NCBI GenBank assembly: GCA_963682175.1
Contig: OY821784.1
Span: forward strand, 34,453,621-34,517,620
Length of the DNA: 64,000 nt
Reading direction: 5' to 3'
DNA from: Triglochin maritima
Taxonomy: Eukaryota > Streptophyta > Magnoliopsida > Alismatales > Juncaginaceae
Below the pieces are notes generated by a model. It did no database searches. It saw only the letters and a program-made list of their open reading frames with translations, and was not told the origin of the DNA. How positions within the stretch are numbered: the first letter of the stretch is position 1; each line of letters starts with the position of its first letter. This document shows, piece by piece, positions 22,270-35,613 of this stretch. The position numbers and the translations under genes are program-made.

Positions 22270-25200
22270 TCATTGTAACTCCCTTGAAAAATCTACATTG
22301 TCCACAAAGACCTGCATGTAATCAATCATTTGGAAAATTTGTCAGGTTTATGAAGTAAACAAAGAAGTGATGATATCTTGGTTAATTTTTCAATACTGAA
22401 GTACAGCCTCTTCCATTGAGATTAGGATCACCAATTGGTGTTATCCTTTAACAACATAGCAAACAAAAAATGCCAAGGCCTATATGCATACATGAGGTGA
22501 TAGTAATCACTATAAATCAAGCACGATTAAGTTCTTTTACTCTTTTAGAGAAATGATGTTTCTCATCCTATAACAATGTACCGAATGAAAAAAATAAAGT
22601 TGAGGCTTGCATGCAGATATGAGGTGACATTAATCACTAAATCAAGCATGATTGATAATTTTTTTGAGGAAAGATGCTTATTGGGAAGAGCAAAGGACGT
22701 ATCAGAGTAACCATACCGTTTTCCAACCATCTGGATCGAGGCAGGCAGTGATCTTGGTGTTGATGACGGGCAATGGCCCAGGTTCACGGGTAATCTTCCC
22801 TCCACAAAGCTTTATACCTACGGCAGTTTTGTAGACGTCATCGGTGCCAATAGCCATCTGATAGTCATCAGCATTGGGTAAATGTGTTGCTCAAGCATAA
22901 TTAATTTGAATGAAATATACAAGAATATTGAGGCTATCATTATATGGAGATAATATGAAAAAAGAAGCTAAACAATTTACCTGTGCATAACCAGTGCCTT
23001 TGTCATATTCTGTGACCCCATAATTGTACGTTAATTCCATTACTGCACTCTTATCTTCAGGGCCATATCCCATCATGGCAATCGTGTACTGAAATATATC
23101 ACAAATATCGATTGAGGTATCAAAATCAAGCATGAATTAAAGGCACATATTTGAGAAAACAGGAAATGTAGGTAAAACCAGATGAATCATTAGATTACCT
23201 TGTATTCAGGGTTATCACGTGTTCGAAGAAGTTCCATTCCAAAAGCCTGTGAAAGACAGATTAATATAAAAAGTATATACATATTAACATATGTATAAGA
23301 ACCAACTGTGGCCTGCTGGTTAGATGGTGGGTGGACCAAGTAAATGGCGCTGGTTGGAATCCCAAATGTTAATTCTAGTAAAAAAACTGATTTACTTTCA
23401 GAAAAAAAACAGTACAAGAAAATAGTCAACTCTGCTCACTTTCTCATAAAAATTTATGGAACGATCAAGATCTCCAACACGGAGCATCACTTGGCACAAC
23501 GGCTCTGGTGTGGGGCCCCTCTCGAGAAGCTCAAACTTGTAGCCATCAGGATCTTCAATGAAAGCAATGACAGTTTTACCACCTTTTACAGGACCAGGTT
23601 CCCTCGTTACATTCCCTCCTTTAGCTTTAACAAGCTCCACTATTTTTGCAACCTATAAGTAGTGCCAATTGGGAAATCACCCTTAGTCACTTGAATAAAC
23701 CACATTAGAAACTAATTTCACACTAAAAGGCAGGAAAAACTTTTATACAAGGCCACATATGGAACCACTCCGACCATTTTTTTCCACTTATAAAGCTTAG
23801 CTTTCCAAGTAAGCATCTTTTTATAAGACAAAGTGAGAAGCACAGACAATACCTTCCAGGGACATTATGTTGTAGTCTAGCAGAACTCTTTAAGAAAGAT
23901 ACAGTTTCTGGAAATTTTAGACCTAAGACATGCTGCAAAGGCACATGAATACATACAAATGTAGTATAAACCATTATGTACATTATAAAAGATAGTGTAT
24001 ATAAATAAAGGTTATATTCTAATCATTGGAAGACCAAACTCTTAAGCTCACTAGTAAAACATCTCATTCAAAGATGTACCAGACCTGCAAGCACAGATCT
24101 GGAGTGATAAAATGTGAAAGAAGAAATTACACTGGGACACATCCTGCCAAAATTTAACCATATCAAGTGCAAAAGTAAGATTATATAGTCTTGGCAGACT
24201 TTTCAGGGAACCTAATAGAGATGATTATGAAACGGATCTTACATCCTCAACGGCAATACCAAAGTGACCAAATCCAGACCCAATGTCATATTTATCAACT
24301 CCGTAATCTGCTCATAGTAATATACAAGACATAAAATTAATAATTAACAATAAGATAACACAAATAATGAGTTGCAAAGTATGGTTAAAAAAATGTGAAA
24401 CATAATTCAAACTTTGACCATCAAATTACTAAAAAATATGACCAGGTACTAGAGGGCATACTATATGTAAGCTCGACAACAAAATGTGAGTCTTCAGGTC
24501 CATAACCAAGAAAAGCATTTGTATATTTTTCCTCTGGTACATCACGCTTTCGTAGCAGCTTCATTCCCAAGCACTCCGTGTAAAATCTGCATGAACCACA
24601 GAGAATTAGCAAATCAAGAGAACGAGAACTTCAGTCAAACAGGAACGGTAAATCTAGACGTGAGCACACTTTATTGTCCTCTCCAAGTCCCCAACGCGAT
24701 AAACGACATGAAGTGGCCTTCTTTTGTCACTCTTTACCCAGCTCAATATGTCTTCTTCACTTGCCATGGTACCTCTTTCCGTCCTGTTAGAAGCAGTACT
24801 AGCCACTTTAGTGTGACCTTTTAAACTGCTTAGCTTTGATCTTGTTAACCCAAATGACTGTTTCTGTGGAACTGCTGCCGTGAGTACCAGAACATCAGAG
24901 ACAATCATAACTTTTACAGCAATAAAAATAAAAAACCTATACCTCCCAAGTCACCAACTTAGCATGAAAGTGAGTTACTAAAGCAATCCATATTTAACCA
25001 CAATGTATTGTAAAAGGATAAAAGAATAAAATTAAAGCATGTAATTTAAATAATATGATTGGGAAGATGGTCCACAATGCGAGTTCAAAATGGAATAACA
25101 GATATTCTAAGCATTAAATTTTATTTTGGAGCTATGGCAAGTTATAACTTGGTTCCAAATATCTGAACAATAACAGAAACTGAAAAGGCCATTAATGAAG

Positions 25201-26638
25201 AAATGATCCAAAAGAGATCTGGTTCAGGTGGATCTCAAAGGGAGTAAAAAGAGACTACTGCTTACAAAGACCAGCAGAAGTTTGAAATCTAGTTCCTGAA
25301 ATTGACTCATCAAAAATGAAGAATGGTGAAATTATACAACTAAATGAGGAAAACAGTTGAAAGCTAGAACAATGAAGTTTCTGGTGATGGTCTCGTCAAA
25401 AACAAAAAGGGAACAATATTTATGATGACACTAGGGGAAAAAAGCTACAGCATAAGCTCCCAATAGCTGATCAACCAGACACCAGACAAGGATCGTTACT
25501 ATGGAATAACAAAACAACTAGGACTAATTTTTCAACTTCCTCAAAACATATCGCGGAATGAGCAATTTTCACTATGATCCTACGAAAAATTCCAAAAAAC
25601 ACAAAGTAAAACAACTACCTTCCCGACAAGATGTCATGTCAAAAACCACAAAATGAGGTTCAATATCCATGGAAGAAATTGGGAATAGGAAGGAATACAA
25701 AAGCTCAGACAAATAACCGAATAAGTACCTGGCAGCTTATTGGCCCATCAAAACAAACATGAGCAGTCTAATCTCAATGTAGGAAGAAAACAAACATAAT
25801 TAGAAGCTACCTCTCAATTCAGACAATACATGCACAACAAAAATTTGACACAAAACAATCTTCAGGAATCGGGTAAAGAGTAAAAAAAAAACTTGTATGG
25901 AGACTGCTTCACAAGAATGACTATGAAACAATAAGAAAAATTTCACAAAGGAATTCTAAGAAAGATAATAATCACCAGAACAGATATATAAACAGAAATA
26001 TGAATGAGGTGGCCCAATTGGTGCAATAAAGTTCCCTACAATCTTCACTTAGTAACTTAAAAAGGAATAAAGTATCACAAGTTAGTTTCGAAAAGTAACT
26101 TTTGTTGCGAAATTGGACAACACAACACCATTCCATAGATAGAAAATCAGACCTCACAATCCCAACATCAAAAACCAAAAATGAGGAAATACTTGAGAAC
26201 AAATCTCCAACGTGAGTGATGTTAAATTCGCAAAATTTTCCAATTTTAACCAAAACCCAATTGCAATCCACAACGATTCGTTTTGTTCCAGACCCAAAAC
26301 CCCAAAAAGAACAAACTTCAACAAAAATCGATTAAAAAACATCGAATTTACTCAAAATTCGCAAAACAAAATTCAATTTCAACCAAAACCCAAATCGATT
26401 TCCGACCCAAAACCGCAAAAAGGACCAAACTTTAACGATAAAGACCCAAAAAAAACCGAAATTTCCACACACAAAAAAAACCCAAAAAATGTGAAGAAAA
26501 AAAGTTACCGACGGGGAGGCGGACGGGGGCGGTCCGGCGAGGCACGGAGGCGTGGTAGAGAGATCCGATCGGCCGCAAGAGAACAAAGGAAGTGGAAGAA
26601 GAAGAAGAAAGGGTTGGAATCATTCCGACCAAAACCAT
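22270..26638 (-). CDS. Lactoylglutathione lyase (glyoxalase I), two-domain, probable plastid form
   Basis: Nine coding exons on the minus strand: 26638-26509, 24874-24670, 24586-24462, 24307-24243, 23652-23440, 23246-23199, 23088-22981, 22857-22717 and 22311-22270. They join in frame to 358 residues. The product converts the hemithioacetal of methylglyoxal and glutathione to S-lactoylglutathione. Two glyoxalase folds are seen: [20 protein letters not shown] to [17 protein letters not shown], then [20 protein letters not shown] to ACLDPDGWK. The first ~75 residues are Ser/Arg-rich with few acidic residues and fit a transit peptide. Length and ending ([13 protein letters not shown]) match plant two-domain GLXI. 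Intron 1 is long (about 1.6 kb). Its acceptor is a tandem CAGCAG, giving two possible forms differing by one residue. The gene looks intact. Confidence 0.93.
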
Positions 26639-27859
26639 TATATCTCTTCTTCTCCTCTCAACACCACCACAGCTTGGGACTGAGGTTCTGTTCTTGTTCT
26701 GTCTGGAATGCTTGTCGGATCCGGGTGGATCCGAATAGTTTGTAATCGGATAGAAGTGACGGTTGAATTGTTGACCGTATTGGCGTATTGTGTTACGACA
26801 AGTGTGATGTCTTGAATTCAGGTCGAAGTTGGGTTTTGTATGAATGATCTAAATGTAATTGAAAATTTGTTGGTTAGATTAGGAGTTAGATTAGTTAATT
26901 CACCATGAGTACGTAGATAGCTCTCGTACCAAATTAGTTTACAAATTACTTATCTTTTTTTTGTCCCAAAATTTTCAGGGTAGTAAAAAAAATTGGTCAA
27001 AAATTCAAGAGGGGTGAAACCCCCAATTTTTCTCTTCAAATTACATTAATACTTAAACGGTGCTTCGCTCGGTGGGCCTTCCTACGCTGACGAATGCGTT
27101 CTTTCTCTTCTCGGGAGTCCGAGAAAAAGTGGGAGAGGAGTTTGCTAATCTATGTTATTGACCTTAGTTCTCCTGTGCCCTAGCTGAGCCTTGTTGCTTA
27201 GCAAGGCTTGTATTTGGTAAGGAGCACTAGCTTCTTAAAGCCTTGACTTATGATTGGTGGAATAACCTTCTACTTTTATCTCTATTGGACTGAGTCGACT
27301 GATGCGACGGTTAAACATTTAGGGGGAACCTGACACGCTACTTAGTACGTGGCACCGCCCGTGTGTATCAGTAACTTGGTATAGAAGTTAAAAATGTCAA
27401 TTGTGCATGGTGTATTAACCTCTGTTTTAAAACTGAACAGACAGTCGAACCTCGATTCGACCGATCAGTTCATTGAAAAAATCGAAATCATCATCAAATC
27501 GGATCGAAGTCGGTTAAACCGAAAAAATTGGTTGGTTTCCTCAATGGTTGAACCAAGGTCCAACCAAAAAAAAGTTGGTTTGCAGTTTGCATCTTGAACT
27601 ATAAAAAGTTTCAATTTACCCTCAAATATAATTATTTTATTACAATATAGCCCAAAAATATTAGTTTGTTTTGGTCACTAAACTTTTAAAATATGACTAG
27701 TATTTTGGGCTCTGTGAATATGTAGACTATGATAAAGAAATAAAATTAATTAACATTATATGACCATAAACTTCATCTTTTCATTTTTGTTGATGGTTGA
27801 TGGTCACTATATAATAACTAATATATTTTCAATATTTTGTGAACTTCATAGTTAATTTT
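26639..27859. other. Upstream region of glyoxalase gene and unassigned sequence
   Basis: 26639-26690 is likely 5' UTR of the glyoxalase gene. Around 27050-27375 the composition changes to more GC-balanced sequence with clean short words and no protein frame, unlike its AT-rich neighbours. 27420-27600 carries GGTT(G/A)AACC-like repeats, found again at 29450-29640. No gene is supported. Confidence 0.4.
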
Positions 27860-29359
27860 TGTTAGGATCTATGACCCTCTAATTGATAGAAAAATATGGA
27901 ATTAAAAATACTAATTGAAGGATTAAGGAAGAGACAATTGCAAACCACAAAAATGACGACTCCGGAGTTCAGAGAGGTTCGGCACCCACACCCGGGTCCT
28001 AGTCCTCCTCGCAAGCCTCGCTCGATCCCCCGAGCCTCGCTTACGGTTCCACTAACTGATCTCCGTTCCGGGCCGAGATCAACGTCGTTTACAACACCGA
28101 GCCTCGCGAACAATCCTCGCCTCGCTCGTGTCTCCTCTCACAACCCGAGAGGAAGCTTACTCGAAGCTTTTACAACTCTTTGATTCTTTGATATGGAAGT
28201 TGAATCACACTCTAACTAACACTCTATACTTGAGCACACTTGGATATGATATTGAATTGGATATGCAAGTGGTGAAGTTTAGGCTTGAGTGTTGTGGATT
28301 GAGAGCTTGAATATGGAGAGGATTTGGCTTTGATTATTGGATAGATAGGAAGTCTTCAAGAGATGCAAAGCAATCAAATGAGGTCCTATTTATAAGCCTT
28401 CAAGCTCATATAACCGTTTGGGACTTGGTGGTGAATGGACCAATGAGAAAGCAAGATGTGACTTAAGCTCGGCCAGAAATCGAGACAGATTCGGTCGACC
28501 ATTATCCACACGGTAGTCCGAAACATTGGTCAGAACTATGAACTTGGTTGACCGATTATGTATCGGATCACCGTTCACCAACCTCCAATAGCTTTTATCT
28601 ATTTAGCCCTAATTAAATTTGGTTCACCGTTCCAAAGTGGACAGTAGAATTGATTGGGCTCTGATCTACTCAAGTTCAGTTGACCGTGTATACTTCGGTA
28701 GACCGAAGTAGCGCGGGTATTCCGCTGACAATGCGTGGAAAATTGTTTTATCGATAACAGTCAAGTTAAATAGTCGTTGGGCTCCTAAAGCCAATAAGAA
28801 TTCGGTAGACCGAAGTGTGTATGGTCGTCCAAAGTGGGTCAAGGTAATTTGGGCTCTAGGGTCTTGATTTGAATGTGACCGTTGGAGCAAAGTCCAAAAC
28901 CGATCCAGGGCTATTCGGTCGACCGAAGGTGGTTCGGTCTTCCGTTGGGGCAATTCCAGAGAACACCTAAGTTTCATTGTTGGAAAGTATTCGGCTATCC
29001 GATAGGTGTTCGGACCGAACTAGGTAGAGTTTGGCTAACCGAAATAAGTTCGGTTTACCGAGAAATGACGGGACAGAATCCTAGTGCTCAAGTTTACATA
29101 AAACCTTATGGACTCAATAAATATAAAAGTTACATGTCTTGGTCCAAAGCTTTGATTACAAGTCTTGAGTCTTGATGTCCTTGTCTCAATGCTCATTTCC
29201 TTGATTGTCTTGATCAACCTATTAAGATGATTGCAAGTATACAAACATATATGCAATGCATGTAATCGTGTTTGCTTACTTTGATTGATTATGTTGATTG
29301 ATTAAGATTAGTTTAATTAATTATCAAAATTAATATAGATTAATGCCAAAAAGCCAACA
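27860..29359 (-). mobile_element. Solo LTR, family 2 (1.5 kb), minus orientation
   Basis: The + strand runs from TGTTAGGATC to AAGCCAACA, so ends are TG...CA. The 6-mer AATTTT stands at 27854-27859 and again at 29360-29365, a target duplication. A TATA box on the minus strand (TATAAATAGG near 28386-28394) sets the orientation. The U3 (about 28480-29060) is dotted with GGTCGACC-like motifs. It shares both ends and layout with the + strand copy at 60529-62026: TGTTGSCT(A/T)TTTGGC at the start and GATCCTA(A)CA at the end. No coding sequence is inside. Confidence 0.8.
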
Positions 29360-29365
29360 AATTTT

Positions 29366-31472
29366 AGTTACACGTCACGTATAAGGACTTTAAGAACTTA
29401 AATATTTGTTAAGTACATGTAAAATTCACTTCTATTGGTCAGACCATCGGTTGGGCCGTCATCCTGGAGTCGGTTCAGTTCAGTTCAACTCTTGGTTCAC
29501 AAAATGTAATGTCACGTTGTCGTCATTATTGGTCAGACGAAATTGAACCATGGTTGAACCATTTTGAACCAAATCGAGCGTTTATCGGTTTACTCTTTTG
29601 GTTTGATTTTATCAACCTTGATATTTATAGGGGTTTGTCCGTTTGTGCATTAATAAACTCATAAGAAAAAATTCCTTGGAAATTTTTCTTGGTGTTTGTG
29701 CTACACGAAGAAAAAGGAAAAAATCATCTTGCTCCCGCAAGATAAAAGGTTTTCACTTTGTTGAAATTCTTGTTGTAATCATGTTGAGATCGTTAGATTA
29801 GTCTTTGCTTCTTAGAAGCTTGTAAAAAGCATCAGAACAGGTGATATAATAGAGTGGAGAAGCATATAATCAGTTATGAGATCGTCTTCATCCGATCAAC
29901 TCATTTTACTTCTATTTCCCTCCGTTGGACCAATATGAATCAAGTCCATGCATATTTGTAGGTAACGATTCACTCAAACAACAACAACAACAACAAAAAT
30001 AAAATAAATTTCCACTCCTTTTCTTTTCTAGTCCGCTCTACTTCCCTTCCATCTCAACTCTCCCTTCTTTGACCTCAGTTCGATCGATCTGATCTAATCC
30101 AAAGATGGTGGAGTTTGATGTTTCACGCTCCATTTTCTCACCTTTCTTCTCCTCCCAAGAAATAAAGGAAAATTTTCACCATTACACCATATTCCTCCTT
30201 TGTATATTTTTCCCACCTTTTGGAGGTTTTTAGTTTGAGAAGAAGTTGACTTGAATAAAAAAATTCACAAAATGTGGACCAACGCGTCTCTCTTTCTCTC
30301 CCTACTCTTTAGATCTCTTCTATTTCTTGAATTCGAGTGGATCGTAATTGATTCTATGTATTAAATTGATATGAATCGAAATAAATATTCACAAGATTAT
30401 GGTTGAATCGAAATAAATATTCATTCTCGACTTTCCACGGACAACAAGACAATAATTTCATTCGACGTTAAAGTCACCTTACCGTACATAATGTCAGTAT
30501 TGTGGTATCAGAACGTGGATCCAATTGAATCAATGGATGGTGTAATGAAGTTGCAGTTGGATTTGCACCATGAGAACGTTGATTTATTCGGTCATACTAC
30601 CAAGTACAACGAATGATGCTTCTTGACAAAGTACTATTATAATCATTTGATCTCCTATTACAGTTTGAAACTGTATTTTGGTTGATTCTACTTGGCATGT
30701 GAGTCGCGTCATTTCATGTTTTACCATCATCAATCTTTTAGATTAATAACCACCTTTTACATGTGGAATGTGTCACTTGTTTAAGGATCACACCTCAAAC
30801 CAAATTACTTCACTAACCCACGTGAGATTTTTAACGTCCACACTTGATCCAATTAACCAAAACATAAAATCCAATTTTAGATGAAAAAACCCACCAATTT
30901 TGGAGCTCAAAGGAGGCTCCGGCGGAGTCGTGGGACGTGCCGGAGGGGTCAGAGAACTCAGGATGGCTCCGACGGAATTGAGGGAGGAGCTTGAGAGGTC
31001 GGGAAGGTCGAAGGCGTCTCCAAAGGGGTCAAGGAGGTTGTGGCAGCGGGGCTGGAGGGATCGTGGGAGGTACCGGTGAGGTCGAGGTGGCTCCAACATG
31101 ATCAGAGAGGTCAGGGCAGCTTTGCTGAAGGTCTGAAGCCTGAAGGGTTCTAGGTTTTGGATTAAGGGAAGGGGTTTTTGGCTTGGGGAGAATGAGTTTG
31201 GGACACATGCAGTCATGCACAATGTCATTTCTAGGTAGAATTTTGTGAAAATTTGATTTCTTCACGACCTCAAAAAACATTTAGTTGAACGATAGTGGAT
31301 CATCGATCATCCAATTTTATTATAAGACGTTACACACTTTTATTGTTTAGTAAAATAAGATCATTTTTCTATTAGTATGTTGCACATGTGATCAAGATTA
31401 TTTTTCTACGTGATTACGTAGAGACTATTTGGGTTGGAATGATCTCCTATAAGTCAATTTACACGTTACGAT
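29366..31472. other. Intergenic, with decayed repeat traces
   Basis: No gene seen. TGGTATCAGAAC at 30503-30514 matches the plant copia primer site with one mismatch and suggests an eroded retroelement, but no LTR pair could be traced. 30895-31150 is GC-rich on a purine-rich strand (GGAGG, GTCGGGAGG words) and resembles the tracts beside other family 1 LTRs. Confidence 0.4.
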
Positions 31473-33666
31473 TGTAGGATTTCGTGTACATATGTATATA
31501 TATTATTTTTTAAATTTTTTATACATGTATACAAGATCGATTTCCATATTTTCGACGATTTCATGTACGTAATTTTATATTTATTCTAATATCATGTAAT
31601 GTACGTATATATTAAAATAAATAGAAGGAAATCATACTCAAGGGTTATTTAAAACTTTTATGATGAACCGGAGTTGCATTGCCCGTTGAATCGTCTGTCG
31701 ATTCGCCTCAAATGTTCACCAAACTCTAAACAAGATTACAGAGAAAAGAGCTAGTCAATCAATCTCTACATCGGGGTTAGAATCTAGCTAATAATCTCTC
31801 TAAAGCTCTCTGAGAATTTAATCTCCAAAATCTTAATTAACTAAGATATTTTCGGATGGATTAATGGAGATGTTAGGGAGATATAATATTTTTACATTAA
31901 TTAGAACAATGAGGGAAAAAGACATATTTATAGACTCTCTCAACACTTACATCATGGGTTATCCACTAACCCACGATCTCTTGCTTTTCTCTCCCTAAAA
32001 TCAATCACAAATTGACACATAATCATTCTCCTACACGTTTGACCATAATTGGAATAAATCCAACCCATGATCAACACCAATCCCTTAATTAATTCTGGCA
32101 AAATCGTGCTCACCGGTCGACCGATTGACAGTTAATTGCGGTTTTGGTTGGACCATGAAACCGGGCGGTCGACCCATCACATGCTACCAAAGCTATTGTT
32201 ATTTTTCGATCGAACGAAAATGCCCAAACGGTCGACCGTTTCTACACTAGAAAGCCATTGACAGAGCCACTGTAAGTTTTCGGTCGGACTGCTTTTCAAG
32301 TCGGTCAACCGATTATTACCAAGAAAAGTTCCTGGAAATTTCCGATCGAACCTCGACCTTCAACCGGTTGACTAATCACTACCAAAAAAAGTTTACGGAA
32401 GCTCCTTGAAGTTTTCGGTCAAGCAAACACATCCATCCGGTCGACCGTTCACATCCACAACAACTACTGTGAATTTCCGGTCAACTGGTCTCCGAAAACA
32501 TTCGACCATTTTGTCTGATTTTTGTCTTTATCAAATTTTGGATTTATATCCAACAAATTTGATCTTTAAGGTTTTTAGCAAATTCATATGTCTTGTAATA
32601 TATTATCATATGTAATGTCAAACTAGTACACCTCATAATACATACATCTCATATGAATTTATTCATGATTCTAATTATGTCAATTTTCATGACATGTTGA
32701 TTTAACCGATTCACCACGTGTATCTCATGTCATATGAAACCCGATACACCATATGAATACAAAATCAAGTTTTTATTTCCCAATTTTGTGGTGTGACCTA
32801 TAAGAGAATCTAAGCTATATTGGCAGTGATATTAAACACTTAATATCACAAACTATAAGCGGTATCTAGCTACGTACACATTATAGTTACCCAATTAGCA
32901 TAGATGTATTGTTCACTCGAACTAAACACGATATATTTAGTAATGTGGAGACATCACTTGTGTTTATCCTTTGCCACATGATATTAATAATATATACAAG
33001 TAGACTTGTGTCACCTTAGTATTATATATGCATTTCTTGATCTCTTAAGCTAATTATAAATACGTAACTTAACTCAAGTCATATTGTGCACATTATAATT
33101 TTACTTCATCAAAGGGCCCACTAATATCATTACTCAAATTAAGAGAGACAATGATAATCTTTTGACTAGCTATCTATCCCGCACAAGTCGAGCTCAACCA
33201 ACTATTGTCTTTATCACTATGCTCATTGACAGCTTTTGACAATTATCAAATTGAACACTTCAAAGACATAAGTCTCATATATTAGGATTCAAGACACAGT
33301 GAAACATTAATGACACATAACACAATCCCATAATGTTTCACTTGCTAGGTCTATTTAATATATAAAACTAACAATTTTCCTCTTCTATATACTCGTGTCG
33401 TTAAATATTTGTAGAACTACAATACTCTTTAACCAACACGACAATCTTATCTCGATAATTAATGTTCCATGTGTGATTACCATGATTGCGGATAACTTCT
33501 GATTTATGTAAACTATTATCTTTTTAGAGCTCTACGGTTAAAGACCAAGAGTCTCTTCCTCAACACTTCCAAAAGACGAATACATTAATCAATGAACAAA
33601 ATGTTTGCACATTTAACTCATATCAATTGACATATAAAAGTAAAACTTTTATAGCACATTTTTTCA
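31473..33666 (-). mobile_element. Solo LTR, family 1, copy B (2.19 kb)
   Basis: Collinear with copy A along its length, from TGTAGGATTTCGTG to the ...AAAAGTAAAACTTTTATAGCAC tail. A minus-strand TATA box (TATAAATA) lies near 31930. The U3 motif cluster is at 32105-32515. Flanking 5-mers are ACGAT and CTGAT, matching at only three sites, so no clear target duplication remains. The right flank begins CTGATACCA, which on the minus strand is TGGTATCAG, the start of a copia primer site. Confidence 0.75.
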
Positions 33667-35613
33667 CTGATACCATGTAAAATCTTGATTGATACATCAC
33701 CTCAACAAAATCCAAACACTTGTCTAGAGCCAATTGATCCAACACTTTTAGACTAAGAAAATGTTGGACTATCTATCCCAACAAGGAAGACTTAGTGAAG
33801 AACGACTCTAGTTTAAGATCGATCTTATGACCACTACTTCTCAACATGTTGTGTTATGATTTATTATGTGTTGTTCAAACTCAATCCAGGCAAGCAAAGT
33901 ATAAACTCAACTAAACTCAAACCCCTATTTTGCACGATGTAAGTCCCTTTAATGAGACCCAAGACGCACTTGTTTTTCAATACAGTCAAAAATACTAACA
34001 TACTTCCAAAGGAATCATAATAGAAGCAACTGTAATCATACTAACCCCTATATTACCCTCTGCATTTAATCTCTTAGGTTTTAAAGCCTAATTTTGCTAT
34101 CAAACTCTATCGCATTACTTGAAGGATACCTGAAAAATTAGGTGAATATTTCTATATACATGTAAAAATACACCTATATCTATGCATGGCAATATTTGGA
34201 ATTAAATATCCTCACTAATATTTCTTAGGATGAAATATAATAGGACCGTGAGACGTTTTCGCTCGAATTCGATGCCAAAAACACGTTGTCCCAACATAAT
34301 AATCAATATTTATAGGTGAATCTAATCCATCCGGATAAGACAAAAAATTCCATCATAAATATTCAATATCTGTTTATTTCCAATTCAACAAAATACTAAT
34401 TATTTCCTATTCAACAAAATGCTATCTGATGAATAGGTAACCATCATGAAAATGCCTAGGTGGGAAGTGGAAGGAAGCTAAGTCAAAGTTAGATATGGTT
34501 TAGGAGCATAAATACTGGTTTGTTTCAATTTACACATTTTAAGATATCACTTTAAAGATGAAACGAAATACACATCTTAGGTTGCAAAATGTAATATTAC
34601 TTGGAGAGAGCCAAAATTAATATCCACAAAAAGAACATAAGCCATAGCACCGAGCACAAGTTTTCACCCAAAAAGTCCTATCATGTGAATAATTAAAGGA
34701 TGCACAATTGCAATAAAGTGGAAAACACATGCCAAACTTATCGTCACCCTTGTACTAAAACCACAACCCTTCTAATTTACACAGCTTTTAAAATGATCAA
34801 GGCTGGGGTAACTTTGAAGATTTTCAACCAGGATATAGTTCTTACTCCTTAGACCACCCACTACCCTGCCCCGGCTCCCGCCCCCGTTAAGGGGGCGGAA
34901 ATCGGGCTCCCAATGGGGCACCCGATTTTTGGGCACCCGTAGTGAGTGACCTTAGGGTGGAGTTGGCTTGCTGGGAAGAAAAGAAGTGAAAGATATGTAA
35001 CACAAAGAGTGAAATATAGGAAGCATGAGTGCATAAATAATAAAGTTTATCCTCGTCAATCCTAATTGAAATACGGTGGAACCCCATGCTCCATGACTTG
35101 GTTTACAACTTTACACCAAGGTGATTCCAGATTAAGATTAACAACTCCATAGAATAACTAACTAAATAAGTTGGGAAGGAAACCATCATGATTTAGCATC
35201 AAATGACTTTGCAAAGGTAGTAATAGCAAAACACAAACATCTTAAGAATTTAATATGAGCTAACGTAGGCCTTGTGCTGATTGATGATAAAGTTACTAGC
35301 ACATCCATCTGACTACACTTGACAAAAATAAGTTTGGAACTGAATCCGATCAAAATAAAGTTACTAGCATATATGATCTTCGATTCAATCCGAACTTTCA
35401 CGAAGAACTAAGTTTACGAGTGTATTATGAATACAGTGCAAAAAACTACGAATATGTATTTAAATAATATATTTTTAAAGTTTAAGATGACAAAATGTTA
35501 CAAAACGAAAATTCAATAGTGAAGGGTAAGTGTAAACTTTTAAAGTTCAGATGTACAAATTGTAATTAACCCTAATTAAAAAGATAAACTACTTGTTCTG
35601 CTCGAACACTTAG
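33667..35613. other. Intergenic, no gene seen
   Basis: AT-rich, no supported reading frame. A GC-rich hairpin lies at 34879-34897 (CGCCCCC, 5-base loop, GGGGGCG) inside a short GC island 34865-34935 that also repeats GGGC(T/A)CCC words. It looks like the end of a decayed repeat. Confidence 0.45.

Noticed and set aside
26212..26745. 177-residue + strand frame rich in Lys/Asn
   Set aside because: It is antisense to exon 1 and intron 1 of the glyoxalase gene and has no conserved features.
30788..31280. Pro-rich minus-strand frames as a gene
   Set aside because: They lie in GC-rich low-complexity DNA and show no domain, splice pattern or conservation cue.
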